DNA of 34,858 nt, from the NCBI GenBank assembly GCA_018399335.1, contig JAGYNM010000011.1, positions 1 through 34,858 of the forward strand, in the 5' to 3' direction. Shown piece by piece: positions 1 to 8,239 of the stretch. Made by a program: the position numbers and the translations under genes. The DNA is from Bacteroidales bacterium. Lineage in GTDB: Bacteria; Bacteroidota; Bacteroidia; Bacteroidales; F082. The notes under the pieces were generated by a model. The model had not been told where the DNA came from. It saw nothing but the letters and a program-made list of their open reading frames with translations, and made no database searches. Within the stretch, counting starts at the first letter, position 1. The number at the start of each line of letters is the position of its first letter.

Positions 1-2
1 TC

Positions 3-635
3 GATGCCGACCTGATTTTATTTATGGTTGACATCAGCGATCCGGTTCAGCATCACACTACTACAATCGAGAAGTTGGAGCACAGCAAGGTTCCTGTTTT
101 TGTGCTCATCAACAAAATTGATCTTTCTGATCAACCAAAGGTTGAGCAAGCTGTTGCCTTCTGGCACGAGGCTTTGCCGGCTGCAACGGTATTTCCATTG
201 GCAGCTTTGCCAGGGCATAATGTGGCTTATCTTTTCGAGCAGATTCTTGAGAAACTTCCTGAATCACCGCCTTATTTTCCAAAAGATGAGCTGACGGATA
301 AATCCATGCGTTTTTTTATTGCCGAAATCATTCGCGAAAAAATCTTATTGAATTATAAGCAAGAAATTCCCTACTCGGTTGAAGTAGCGGTGGATGCTTA
401 CGAAGAAACTGAAAAGCTGATCAGGATACAGGCCATCATTTTTGCTGCACGCGACTCGCAAAAAGCGATTTTGATAGGCAAGCAAGGCAGCGCGATTAAG
501 AGAATGGGAACACAGGCAAGGGCAGATATTGAGGAATTTGTAGGCAAAAAGGTGTTTCTGGAATTGAGTGTGAAAGTAAATAAAAACTGGCGCGACGACG
601 AGCAAATGCTTCGCCGCTTTGGCTATGAGGCCTGA
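3..635 (+). CDS. era: GTPase Era, C-terminal part (5' truncated by window edge)
   Basis: Era is a GTPase that binds the 3' end of 16S rRNA and helps 30S subunit maturation. The reading frame is open from base 3 and the first residues ([10 protein letters not shown]) are internal to the G domain, so the start lies outside the window. Visible: the G4 motif NKID, the inter-domain region, and a C-terminal KH domain with the GxxG-type loop [14 protein letters not shown], followed by [10 protein letters not shown] and a [13 protein letters not shown] ending typical of Era. The P-loop is not in view. It lies 17 bp upstream of der in the same orientation, so the two ribosome-assembly GTPases are probably co-transcribed. 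The internal Met at base 24 is not the real start. Confidence 0.95.
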   Translation, partial: DADLILFMVDISDPVQHHTTTIEKLEHSKVPVFVLINKIDLSDQPKVEQAVAFWHEALPAATVFPLAALPGHNVAYLFEQILEKLPESPPYFPKDELTDKSMRFFIAEIIREKILLNYKQEIPYSVEVAVDAYEETEKLIRIQAIIFAARDSQKAILIGKQGSAIKRMGTQARADIEEFVGKKVFLELSVKVNKNWRDDEQMLRRFGYEA

Positions 636-652
636 TAATTAATAATACTGAT

Positions 653-1960
653 ATGACAAATATTGCGGCAATTGTGGGCAGACCCAATGTAGGAAAGTCC
701 ACTTTTTTTAACAGATTAGTGCAGGCGCGACAGGCAATAGTGGAGGAAACCAGCGGCGTAACTCGCGATCGCCATTATGGTCGCAGCGACTGGAACGGCA
801 AAACATTTTCGCTGATCGATACGGGTGGTTATGTGGTTGGATCTGATGATATTTTTGAAGAGGAAATCCGCAAGCAGGTAGCCCTTGCTATCGACGAGGC
901 CGATGTAATCTTTTTTGTTGTGGATGCCCGCGAAGGCGTTCATATGTTGGATAAAGAGGTGGCGAATATGCTGCGCCAATCCAAGAAAAAGGTGCTGCTG
1001 GTTGCCAACAAAGTGGATAATCCTGATCGCATTGCCGATGCACAAGAGTTTTATTCCTTCGGTTTGGGCGAGCCTTTCCCCATATCTGCTATTAATGGCA
1101 GTGGAACCGGTGAGCTGCTGGATGAAATGGTGAAACTTTTGCCTGAGGAAATGACCACCATCGAAAGTGATCTGCCTAAGTTTGCTGTGGTGGGACGTCC
1201 TAATGTGGGGAAATCCTCCATTATCAATGCTTTTCTGGGAATTGAGCGCAACATTGTTACATCCATCGCCGGTACAACACGCGATAGCATCCATACCGAA
1301 TACAATGCTTTTGGGATGAATTTTATCCTGGTGGATACTGCCGGCTTGCGTAAAAAAGGGAAGGTTTACGAAAACATTGAGTTTTACTCGGTTTTGCGTG
1401 CTATCCGTTCGATTGAGGAAAGTGATGTGGTGATTCTTTTGATTGATGCACAATCGGGTATTGAAGCTCAGGATCTTAATATTCTCAAGCTGGCCGAAAA
1501 AAACCGTAAAGGCGTTGTGATTGTGGCCAATAAATGGGATTTGATCGAAAAGGAAAACAACACCCACCTGGAATACGAAAAAGCTATCAAAGAGCGGACA
1601 GCACCTTTTACTGATCTTTCGATTGTTTTTACTTCCGTAATCAACAAACAAAGGATTTTTAAGGTGTTGGAAGCAGCGCATGAGGTTTACGAGAACCGTA
1701 GTCGCCGTATTGCTACTTCGAAGCTTAACGAATTGTTGTTGCCTATTATTCAAGCTTCTCCACCACCAGCCACTACACGCGGCAAATATGTGAAAATTAA
1801 ATACATCACACAATTGAAGACGCAAACACCACAATTTGTGTTTTTCTGTAATTTCCCGAAGGATGTAAAAGAGTCGTACAGGCGCTTCCTTGAAAACAAG
1901 TTACGCGAACAGTTCAACTTTAAAGGAGTACCTATTCAATTGTATTTCAGGCAAAAATGA
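653..1960 (+). CDS. der: Ribosome biogenesis GTPase Der (EngA)
   Basis: Der is an essential tandem-GTPase needed for 50S subunit assembly. The 435 residues match the usual family length. Two P-loops GRPNVGKS are seen at about residues 9-16 and 181-188, each followed by DTxG (DTGG near 56, DTAGL in the second domain) and NKxD (NKVD near 119, NKWD near 293). A C-terminal KH-like domain (about 355-435) follows, with the typical segment of [16 protein letters not shown] and a final QLYFRQK. Its TGA stop overlaps the ATG of the downstream S4 gene (ATGA), implying translational coupling. No defects seen. Confidence 0.97.
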   Translation: MTNIAAIVGRPNVGKSTFFNRLVQARQAIVEETSGVTRDRHYGRSDWNGKTFSLIDTGGYVVGSDDIFEEEIRKQVALAIDEADVIFFVVDAREGVHMLDKEVANMLRQSKKKVLLVANKVDNPDRIADAQEFYSFGLGEPFPISAINGSGTGELLDEMVKLLPEEMTTIESDLPKFAVVGRPNVGKSSIINAFLGIERNIVTSIAGTTRDSIHTEYNAFGMNFILVDTAGLRKKGKVYENIEFYSVLRAIRSIEESDVVILLIDAQSGIEAQDLNILKLAEKNRKGVVIVANKWDLIEKENNTHLEYEKAIKERTAPFTDLSIVFTSVINKQRIFKVLEAAHEVYENRSRRIATSKLNELLLPIIQASPPPATTRGKYVKIKYITQLKTQTPQFVFFCNFPKDVKESYRRFLENKLREQFNFKGVPIQLYFRQK

Positions 1961-2337
1961 GCGATTCGGTTAGGATAGACAAATGGATGTGGGCCGTGAG
2001 GCTTTTTAAAACCCGTACCATTGCTGCCGATGCCTGCAAAGGCGGAAAGGTAAAAATGGACGGACAGGCCGTAAAGGCTTCCCGCGAGGTGAAAGCTGGC
2101 GATCTGATCGAAGTGCAGATCGGGCAATTGCACCGAAAAGTGGAAGTGAAAGAACCGGCTAAAAACAGGGTTGCAGCCAAACTGGTCGAAAACCTGCTTA
2201 TTGATCATACGCCAGTGGAAGAATATGAACGTTATGAACTGGTAAAAGCCGCCAAAACGGAGTATCGGGGACGAGGATTGGGGCGCCCAACAAAAAAAGA
2301 GAGAAGATTAATAGACAAACTCAAAACAGACGAATAA
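1957..2337 (+). CDS. hslR: S4-domain RNA-binding protein, Hsp15-like
   Basis: The 126-residue protein has an N-terminal S4 domain ([16 protein letters not shown], residues 6-21) like that of heat-shock protein Hsp15, which in E. coli binds free 50S subunits carrying nascent chains and helps recycle stalled ones. The C-terminal tail is basic ([21 protein letters not shown]), as in Hsp15 (about 133 aa in E. coli). It overlaps der by 4 bp and its TAA stop overlaps the next ATG by 1 bp (TAATG), so it sits in the middle of a tightly coupled group. Family assignment is strong; the Hsp15 function in Bacteroidota is inferred. Confidence 0.88.
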   Translation: MSDSVRIDKWMWAVRLFKTRTIAADACKGGKVKMDGQAVKASREVKAGDLIEVQIGQLHRKVEVKEPAKNRVAAKLVENLLIDHTPVEEYERYELVKAAKTEYRGRGLGRPTKKERRLIDKLKTDE

Positions 2338-3368
2338 TGCGTTTTATTAGAAATTATTTTTTACTGCTGCTTGGCTTTACGTTTTTTTTGACGAGCTGCA
2401 ATCTGTCAAAACAATCCGTAAAAAAGCCAAATGATGCCTGGATGGCAGCCTTTTATAATGTGGAGAATCTCTTTGATACTATCAATGATCCAACCATTAA
2501 TGATGAGGAATTTCTCCCGGGATCAAAATTGGATTGGAATACGGAAAAGTATCAAAAATCCCTTGCCCAAAAAGCTCGGGTTATAGCTGCTCTTGATAGT
2601 TTGGATTTTCCGCATTTTGTTGGGTTAGCCGAAATTGAAAATAGAGCTGTGCTTGAGGATTTGGTTAAAACATCAGCACTTGCCAAGGCAGACTACAGCA
2701 TTATTCATATCAGTGATAATGACCACCGTGGAATTGAAGTTGCTGCAATTTATCGTAGCGATTATTTCAAGGTATTAGCCACTGAAGCGCTTGAACCGGA
2801 TAAGGAAAAGCCAGAAAGCATGCGGCATGTATTGTATGTGAAAGGTTTGATTTCAGGAGGAGATACCTTGCATATTTTTGTAAATCACTGGACCTCACGC
2901 TATGGCGGAAAAGACGAAACAGCTCCCAGAAGAGCTCTTTATGGCGATTTTCTGAGACATTTGTCGGATTCCCTGCTGACCCTCGATCCTATGGCACATA
3001 TTGTGATTATGGGCGATTTGAATGATAATCCCACCGATATCAGCATTACATCACATTTACAAGCTGTTGGTCCGAAGGATTTGGATGCAACAAACAGCTT
3101 GTTCAACCTTAGCCTTCCACTTTTTGAAGCAGGCGAGGGTACTCTTTACTACCGCAGCTGGGACTTTTTTGATCAGGTTGTTGTTTCACGCGCATTGCTA
3201 AATCCTGAAAAGCCATCTGTAAGAGACTTTGAAGTAGTGAAGCATCCCTGGATGTTGTATCAGCCCAAGGAAGGTGATGCTCGGCCTAACAGAATGTCAT
3301 CAGGTGGGCGTTATTTTGGTGGTTTTAGCGACCACTTGCCTGTGGTTTTATACCTGAATGTGGATTAA
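2337..3368 (+). CDS. Lipoprotein of the endonuclease/exonuclease/phosphatase family
   Basis: The 343-residue protein has a lipoprotein signal (hydrophobic residues 8-18, lipobox LTSC with Cys21) and then an EEP (DNase I-like) fold. Visible catalytic motifs: FYNVENLFD near residue 39, LAEIENR near 98 (metal-binding Glu), VNHWTSR near 181, MGDLNDNP near 225 and the C-terminal FSDHLPV. All key residues are present, so it should be active on phosphodiester or phosphomonoester bonds (nucleic acid, phosphoinositide or nucleotide; the sequence does not decide). The Cys is followed by N, L, S rather than acidic residues, so the final membrane is uncertain. It begins inside the stop codon of the S4 gene. 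It may be functionally related to the secreted endonuclease at 6044-8221 but is not in the same operon. Confidence 0.9.
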   Translation: MRFIRNYFLLLLGFTFFLTSCNLSKQSVKKPNDAWMAAFYNVENLFDTINDPTINDEEFLPGSKLDWNTEKYQKSLAQKARVIAALDSLDFPHFVGLAEIENRAVLEDLVKTSALAKADYSIIHISDNDHRGIEVAAIYRSDYFKVLATEALEPDKEKPESMRHVLYVKGLISGGDTLHIFVNHWTSRYGGKDETAPRRALYGDFLRHLSDSLLTLDPMAHIVIMGDLNDNPTDISITSHLQAVGPKDLDATNSLFNLSLPLFEAGEGTLYYRSWDFFDQVVVSRALLNPEKPSVRDFEVVKHPWMLYQPKEGDARPNRMSSGGRYFGGFSDHLPVVLYLNVD

Positions 3369-3841
3369 GGTAGCGTTTGTTCGCTGATAAGTTCACCGTT
3401 TTCGTCCCACGAACGCCACACACCTGTGCGTTTTCCTTCTGCATAGGCTCCTTCGATATGTTTTTGTCCGTTGGGATGGTACACAATTCCCGGGCCTTCG
3501 CGCTTTCCGTTTTCAAAACTGCCTTCACTCCATAAAGTACCGTCTTCGAACCAGGATTTCCAGGTGCCAGCTCGTTTGTTGTTCAGGTAGTCGCCTTGCA
3601 TGCTTAAAGCACCTTCGGGATAATATTGTTTTTCACGCACCAAAATTTTTTGCCCGCTATTGTCTTCGCGAAAAAAACGGACAATCTTTGGTTTGCCATT
3701 ATCCCAGATATCAATGATTTCTGAAGTCAGGTCTTCTTCCTGCTCTGCTTTTTGTTGACAGGCGGGTAAAAAACTTACCATAAGAAAAAGGATGGCCAGG
3801 CTAGCGATCAAATAAAAGCCTTTGTCCGCGGACTTCTTCAT
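3365..3841 (-). CDS. MORN/YwqK-like repeat lipoprotein
   Basis: About 158 residues from the ATG at 3841. The signal peptide ends in lipobox LPAC (Cys28). The rest is three or more copies of a MORN_2/YwqK-type repeat: YYPEGALSMQGDYLNNKRAGTW, then FEDGTLWSEGSFENGKREGPG, then YHPNGQKHIEGAYAEGKRTGVW. Such proteins are often auto-annotated as 'toxin-antitoxin YwqK family antitoxin', but nothing here suggests a toxin. The likely start at 3841 lies 41 bp inside the pyrC coding end, in another frame, so the gene should be co-expressed with pyrC. Upstream in-frame codons to 3874 lack a signal-peptide-like lead, so I prefer MKKSADKG as the N-terminus. It converges with the EEP lipoprotein gene: the two coding ends overlap by about 4 bp. 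Function unknown. Confidence 0.8.
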   Translation of the reverse strand: MKKSADKGFYLIASLAILFLMVSFLPACQQKAEQEEDLTSEIIDIWDNGKPKIVRFFREDNSGQKILVREKQYYPEGALSMQGDYLNNKRAGTWKSWFEDGTLWSEGSFENGKREGPGIVYHPNGQKHIEGAYAEGKRTGVWRSWDENGELISEQTLP

Positions 3842-5144
3842 GGAATTTTCCGTTCTCATATGCCAATTTTCCATTTACAAAGGTGTATTTAACCTGATGA
3901 TTTAGGCTGGCACCTTCAAGGGGCGACCAGCCGCATTTGTAGAATATATTTTCTGATGAAACTGTTTGTGATTGATTTGGATCAACAAGCACTAAATCAG
4001 CGTAATATCCTTCGCGGATAAAACCGCGTTTTTGAATTTTAAATAATTTTGCAGGATTGTGACACAGTTTTTCGATAGCCATTTCGGTTGTGAGATAACC
4101 ATTTTGAGCCAGATCGAGCATGGCAGGAAGCAAATGCTGAACCATAGGCCCGCCGGAAGGTGCTTCAAAATAAGGTCGTGATTTTTCTTCAAAAGTATGC
4201 GGCGCATGATCAGTAGCCACCACATCGATTTTTCCGCTTCGCAGTGCTTCCCATAAAGCTTGCCGGTCTTCTTCAGTTTTCACGGCAGGATTCCATTTGA
4301 TAAAATTTCCTTTTTGATCGTAATCTTTATCGCTAAACCAAAGGTGATGCAGGCAAACTTCAGCAGTGATCTGTTTTTCTTCAAGCGGAATTTTATTGGT
4401 AAAAAGTGCAGTTTCTATAGCTGTACTCAGGTGTAGAATATGTAGTCGGGTGTTATACTTTTTTGCTAAGGCAACGGCTTTTGATGAAGACAAATAGCAG
4501 GCCTCGGCATTTCTGATTTGTGGATGAACCTTCGCTGGTGCACCGTCAGGATATTTATCCCGAAAGGCGGCCAGATTTTGCCTGATGGTAGTTTCATCTT
4601 CGCAATGCACTGCAACCAGGGTAGGGGCGTTGGCAAAAATTTTAGAAAGACTATTCTCATCATCCACGAGCATATTGCCTGTGCTGGAACCCATAAAAAC
4701 CTTGATGCCACAAACTTTTTTGGGATCTGTTTTTACAATTTCGGCCACATTATCGTTTGAAGCTCCCATGTAAAACGAATAGTTGGCCATTGATTTTTGT
4801 GCTGCCAACTGGTATTTTTCTTCAAGCAATTCCTGTGTAAGCACATTGGGAATGGTATTGGGCATTTCCATAAAGCTGGTAATTCCGCCAGCAATGGCAG
4901 CGCGGCTTTCGCTTTGGATATCAGCTTTATAAGTCAGCCCTGGTTCCCTAAAATGAACCTGATCATCAATCACCCCCGGAACAAGCAGGAGTCCTTTGGC
5001 GTCAATAATACGGAAGTTATTTTCCATGTCGATTGAGCCCGGCTCAGCTATTTTTTCAATATACGCATCACGGATAAGCAGATCGGCAACAAACCGTTTG
5101 TTTTCGTTGATCAGTGTAGCATTACGGATTAATGTTGCAGGCAT
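3801..5144 (-). CDS. pyrC: Dihydroorotase (class I-like)
   Basis: Dihydroorotase catalyses the reversible cyclisation of N-carbamoyl-aspartate to dihydroorotate, step three of pyrimidine synthesis. The 447 residues fit class I. Amidohydrolase landmarks: VIDDQVHFREPGL (residues 58-70), the probable carbamylated Lys148 in GIKVFMGSSTG, His180 in VHCED, His238 in HILHLS, and Asp312 in ATDHAPH. The usual first metal site HxH reads Gln62-Val-His64; I believe this DDQVHFR form is common in Bacteroidota, so it is likely a lineage trait, not decay. It starts 4 bp after the glycosyltransferase stop, and its 3' end overlaps the YwqK-like lipoprotein gene, giving one operon. Confidence 0.93.
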   Translation of the reverse strand: MPATLIRNATLINENKRFVADLLIRDAYIEKIAEPGSIDMENNFRIIDAKGLLLVPGVIDDQVHFREPGLTYKADIQSESRAAIAGGITSFMEMPNTIPNVLTQELLEEKYQLAAQKSMANYSFYMGASNDNVAEIVKTDPKKVCGIKVFMGSSTGNMLVDDENSLSKIFANAPTLVAVHCEDETTIRQNLAAFRDKYPDGAPAKVHPQIRNAEACYLSSSKAVALAKKYNTRLHILHLSTAIETALFTNKIPLEEKQITAEVCLHHLWFSDKDYDQKGNFIKWNPAVKTEEDRQALWEALRSGKIDVVATDHAPHTFEEKSRPYFEAPSGGPMVQHLLPAMLDLAQNGYLTTEMAIEKLCHNPAKLFKIQKRGFIREGYYADLVLVDPNQSQTVSSENIFYKCGWSPLEGASLNHQVKYTFVNGKLAYENGKFHEEVRGQRLLFDR

Positions 5145-5148
5145 ATTT

Positions 5149-5889
5149 TTAGGCTTTTCTTGCTTTTATTTTTCCGCTTATTCCTCTTAATCTGAGATTA
5201 ATTACTCCGAAAATGGCTTCTTTAAATATACGCTTATTCATTTTGGAGGTGCCTTCGGTGCGATCGGTGAAGATTATTGGCACTTCTTTCAGATTGAACC
5301 CGAGTTTGCAGGCTGTATATTTCATCTCGATCTGAAATGCATAGCCTACAAATTTTATTCTGTTTAGATCAATGGTTTCCAGTACTTTTCGGGTGTAACA
5401 AACAAAACCTGCAGTAGTGTCGCGCACCTTAAGACGAGTAATAAATCTAACGTAAGCTGAAGCATAATACGACATCAACACACGACCCATCGGCCAGTTT
5501 ACAACATTAACGCCAGTAATATAACGTGAACCTACAGACAAATCAGCTCCTTCAACCGCACAGGCATGATAGAGTCTTTCCAAATCCGCAGGATTGTGAG
5601 AGAAATCAGCGTCCATTTCAAAAATATAGCCGTAATTGCGGGCCAGTGCCCATTGGAAACCATGGATATACGCGGTGCCCAAACCTAATTTTCCTTTTCG
5701 CTCCTCGATAAATAATCTTCCCTGAAACTCTGGTATTAAGCTCTTTACGATTTGTGCTGTGCCATCGGGGCTATTGTCTTCAACAATTAAAACGTCAAAA
5801 TCTTTTTCGAGGCTAAAAACTGTTCGAATGATTTTTTCGATGTTTTCTTTTTCGTTGTATGTGGGTATGATAACCAGGCTGTCCGACAT
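5149..5889 (-). CDS. Polyprenol-phosphate mannose/glucose synthase-type glycosyltransferase (GT2)
   Basis: The 246-residue cytoplasmic-face GT2 enzyme resembles dolichol/polyprenol monophosphomannose synthase, which transfers a sugar from a nucleotide sugar to a lipid phosphate. Motifs: VIIPTYNEKENI near residue 6, the DxD-type region VEDNSPDGTA near 36 and EMDADFSHNP near 91, then GSRYI and a C-terminal region with GFVCYTRKVLE and FTDRTEGTSKMN. No C-terminal membrane domain is present, as in the single-domain class. It is the first gene of a glycosyltransferase-pyrC-lipoprotein operon; two TAnnTTTG-type elements lie 29-48 bp upstream. The exact sugar donor cannot be read from sequence. Confidence 0.9.
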   Translation of the reverse strand: MSDSLVIIPTYNEKENIEKIIRTVFSLEKDFDVLIVEDNSPDGTAQIVKSLIPEFQGRLFIEERKGKLGLGTAYIHGFQWALARNYGYIFEMDADFSHNPADLERLYHACAVEGADLSVGSRYITGVNVVNWPMGRVLMSYYASAYVRFITRLKVRDTTAGFVCYTRKVLETIDLNRIKFVGYAFQIEMKYTACKLGFNLKEVPIIFTDRTEGTSKMNKRIFKEAIFGVINLRLRGISGKIKARKA

Positions 5890-5917
5890 TTATGCAGGCG
5901 TATTAATTATTGAAGTG

Positions 5918-5937
5918 CAAATTTAGCTACAAACTTA
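5918..5937 (-). promoter_or_regulatory. Two tandem -7-type promoter elements for the glycosyltransferase operon
   Basis: On the - strand, TAAATTTG (5925-5918) and TAAGTTTG (5937-5930) both fit the Bacteroidota TAnnTTTG -7 consensus and lie 29 and 41 bp before the ATG at 5889. The -33 element is not clear. Assigned by pattern only. Confidence 0.5.
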
Positions 5938-5988
5938 AGATTTGTTCTGAAAAGTTTACGTTTTTCGGATAATTTATCACTATAAAAT

Positions 5989-6022
5989 ACGAATAGCCCT
6001 CAGCAAACTGAAGGCTATTCGT
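5989..6022 (-). terminator. Rho-independent-type terminator after the T9SS endonuclease gene
   Basis: A 15-bp stem (ACGAATAGCC pairing with GGCTATTCGT, extended inward by TTCAG/CTGAG) with a TTTG loop. It is followed on the - strand by ATTTTATAG. It lies 22 bp beyond the stop at 6044 and closes the TonB receptor-endonuclease operon. Confidence 0.8.
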
Positions 6023-6043
6023 TTATAATTCAGGGATATAAAT

Positions 6044-8221
6044 CTAATAAATAATCAGCTTGTGATTTATCCTGCCACTTTCATTTGATAGTGTCAATTG
6101 ATAAAAACCGTTGTTGAGTGGTTTTGTATCTATCGTAAAACTGTTTGACCCAAATGTGAGGCTAACTTCATTTTGATAAACTAATCGGCCTCCGATGTCA
6201 TACAAAGCGATATTAATAGTTTCATTTTTCTCGGCTACCAAAGTAATCGTTGTAAAATCATCTGCCGGATTTGGATAAATGGTCGAACTGCTAACAAAGC
6301 TGATTTCACCAATTCCTACCCAGTTGAAAGTAGTTTCGAAAGGCTCCATTTCATTATCAGTAAGGTCTTTAACGCCTTGAATGTTAATAGTATAATCAGT
6401 TCCAGAAGTCATTCCGCTTACCTCCAGATTTACCTGTTTTTTATTAAAAGCATGCTGGTTTGCAGCAATTACGCTAATACCATTATCCAGGCTGTAATTG
6501 GTGATGTTTTCAGCGGATTCTTCTGTTACATCCTCGCTGAAATCAATACGGATATTATTGAAAGTAAGTGGTGTTACTTCCATAACCTGTGGCAGTACGA
6601 TGTCACTTCCAGAAGCGACATCAGTTTCGAAGCGTAATTCTATTTTCCACTCGTCGAAGTCAAAGTTCATGGGGCCGGTAATATCATAGGCAGCGTTAAG
6701 CTCAGGTTCGTATTCAAAAATACTGGTATTGTGAACTTTAAGTACGCCAGAGCCATCATCTACCCACCACATGAAGAAATTTGATTGGTAATTTTCCATC
6801 ACGCAGGTGGCGTTCATTACTTTTACCAAAATGCTTTCGTGGCCTTCTTCCACCTCGCCTGTGCGTACAATAACTGGTTCGGGTAATGGCTTGTTATCAG
6901 CAATAAAATAGTAGTCGCTAACTTCAGCAATCTCTGTTTTACCATAATATTCCTTCACTTTACCGGTAACGATAACGCTATCGCCAATAGAAGGATTTCT
7001 TCCACTCTCATAAATAAACATACCATTCCAAAGTCCTGTTCCATCCTGGATAAAGTAGAAGGACCCAAAAGATCCTGTTACAATGCCAGAGGTGCTAACA
7101 ATCTGATCTGTATATGGAGAGTTTTCAGTTTGTCCCTGGATGTCGTAAATGCTAACCAATTGTCCGGTAAAAACCTTCGGGATATAATAATTATACACCA
7201 CTGTGCTGTTTTCGTTAGTGCCGTCAGTGGCAATGATTTTGTAGTAAACAGTTTGATCTTCAGCTTGTCCGGGAATGCTAGCAGTATATTGATTTCCATT
7301 AGCGGTCATCACAATTTCATTGCTGAGATTTTCGTACGAAAGACCCCACATGATTTTGGCACTGCTTATGTCAGCTGCTGAGCTACTTATTGAAGCAGCA
7401 ATCGTAACTTCCTGATTGGCAACAGCTGTTTCGGGCATGATTTGCACGTTTGCGATGCTGATAGGGCTGGCCGCAACATTTCGCCAAATGAGATTTGCAA
7501 ATTCAGGATTGTCAATAAACGGATTCCTGTTTTGTTGGAAAGAGTATATCACATTGTTTCTGTTGCGTTCAAAGTCATCTGGCGGATCTTGCATATTCCA
7601 TTCCAACAGCGTGGAAAGCCTTCCGTGTGTAGGATTTGGATAGGTATTGATCTCATCTACAACTTCCAGATCCATCTCACCATTTTCGCCTTCGTAGCGT
7701 GTGGCCATATAGAAAATTATTCGGGCGATATCGCCTTTGGCGCCATCACGAGGTTCCCAGGTGTCGTCAGTAAAATAACAATCTGTAGCTTCAGGATGTT
7801 GTGTGCCACCATTGTCAAAGTCTTTGTTACTTCTGGAAACATTAACCGAAGCATCAGCTGGTTTCAGGTTGTGCACATCACTATCCATGGGTAAAATATC
7901 TTCAAAAGTGCCATGAGATTTAGCCCAAACGTGTTCGCGGTTTAAAAAATCTCCGCCGGTTCCATAATTGTCATTTGGTCTAGAGAAACCACCATAAACA
8001 GTAATTACATTATTGGGGTTATCGGGATCCTGATCAGAAAGCTTGAAGATTTCTTTGGAGAAAAAATACGAATAAACAGTATGTCCGCTGATGATATCAT
8101 TCAGCTGGGCTTTAAGCTCTTCGCCATCTTTGCCTTCAACGCCATTATAATAGCCTGTTTGCTGGGCCTGAAGGGTGCCAAGCAGTAGCACAAAACTGAG
8201 GAGAAAAATAATTTTTTTCAT
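6044..8221 (-). CDS. T9SS-secreted endonuclease I family nuclease with OB-fold module
   Basis: The 725-residue multidomain protein is predicted to be exported and cell-surface-attached or released. A signal peptide (1-20, ending LQAQ) is followed by an endonuclease I (EndA/NucM-type His-Me finger) domain at about 22-250: REHVWAKS (catalytic His98), SDVHNLKPAD (114-123), SRSNKDFD, and DGAKGDIARIIFYM (159-172). An Ig/Fn3-like segment follows (about 255-348), then an OB-like region (about 353-540) opening with SIYDIQG and GIVTGSFGSFYFIQDGTG, the pattern found beside nuclease domains in ExeM/NucH-type exonucleases. Next come a Big-like domain (about 545-640) and a C-terminal T9SS sorting domain (YPNPADDF, ending NHKLIIY). 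It follows the TonB receptor by 18 bp, so the two are co-transcribed. All visible catalytic residues are intact. Confidence 0.92.
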   Translation of the reverse strand: MKKIIFLLSFVLLLGTLQAQQTGYYNGVEGKDGEELKAQLNDIISGHTVYSYFFSKEIFKLSDQDPDNPNNVITVYGGFSRPNDNYGTGGDFLNREHVWAKSHGTFEDILPMDSDVHNLKPADASVNVSRSNKDFDNGGTQHPEATDCYFTDDTWEPRDGAKGDIARIIFYMATRYEGENGEMDLEVVDEINTYPNPTHGRLSTLLEWNMQDPPDDFERNRNNVIYSFQQNRNPFIDNPEFANLIWRNVAASPISIANVQIMPETAVANQEVTIAASISSSAADISSAKIMWGLSYENLSNEIVMTANGNQYTASIPGQAEDQTVYYKIIATDGTNENSTVVYNYYIPKVFTGQLVSIYDIQGQTENSPYTDQIVSTSGIVTGSFGSFYFIQDGTGLWNGMFIYESGRNPSIGDSVIVTGKVKEYYGKTEIAEVSDYYFIADNKPLPEPVIVRTGEVEEGHESILVKVMNATCVMENYQSNFFMWWVDDGSGVLKVHNTSIFEYEPELNAAYDITGPMNFDFDEWKIELRFETDVASGSDIVLPQVMEVTPLTFNNIRIDFSEDVTEESAENITNYSLDNGISVIAANQHAFNKKQVNLEVSGMTSGTDYTINIQGVKDLTDNEMEPFETTFNWVGIGEISFVSSSTIYPNPADDFTTITLVAEKNETINIALYDIGGRLVYQNEVSLTFGSNSFTIDTKPLNNGFYQLTLSNESGRINHKLIIY

Positions 8222-8239
8222 TGTGAAATATTAGAGGAA

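Noticed and set aside
716-1834. Long open frame (372 codons) antisense to der
   Set aside because: It lies wholly inside der, has no recognisable domain, and is rich in His/Asn/Cys as expected for a reverse-frame shadow.
3365-3841. Toxin-antitoxin system suggested by the YwqK-like family name
   Set aside because: The protein is a lipoprotein with MORN-like repeats, and no toxin-like gene is adjacent; neighbours are pyrC and an EEP lipoprotein.
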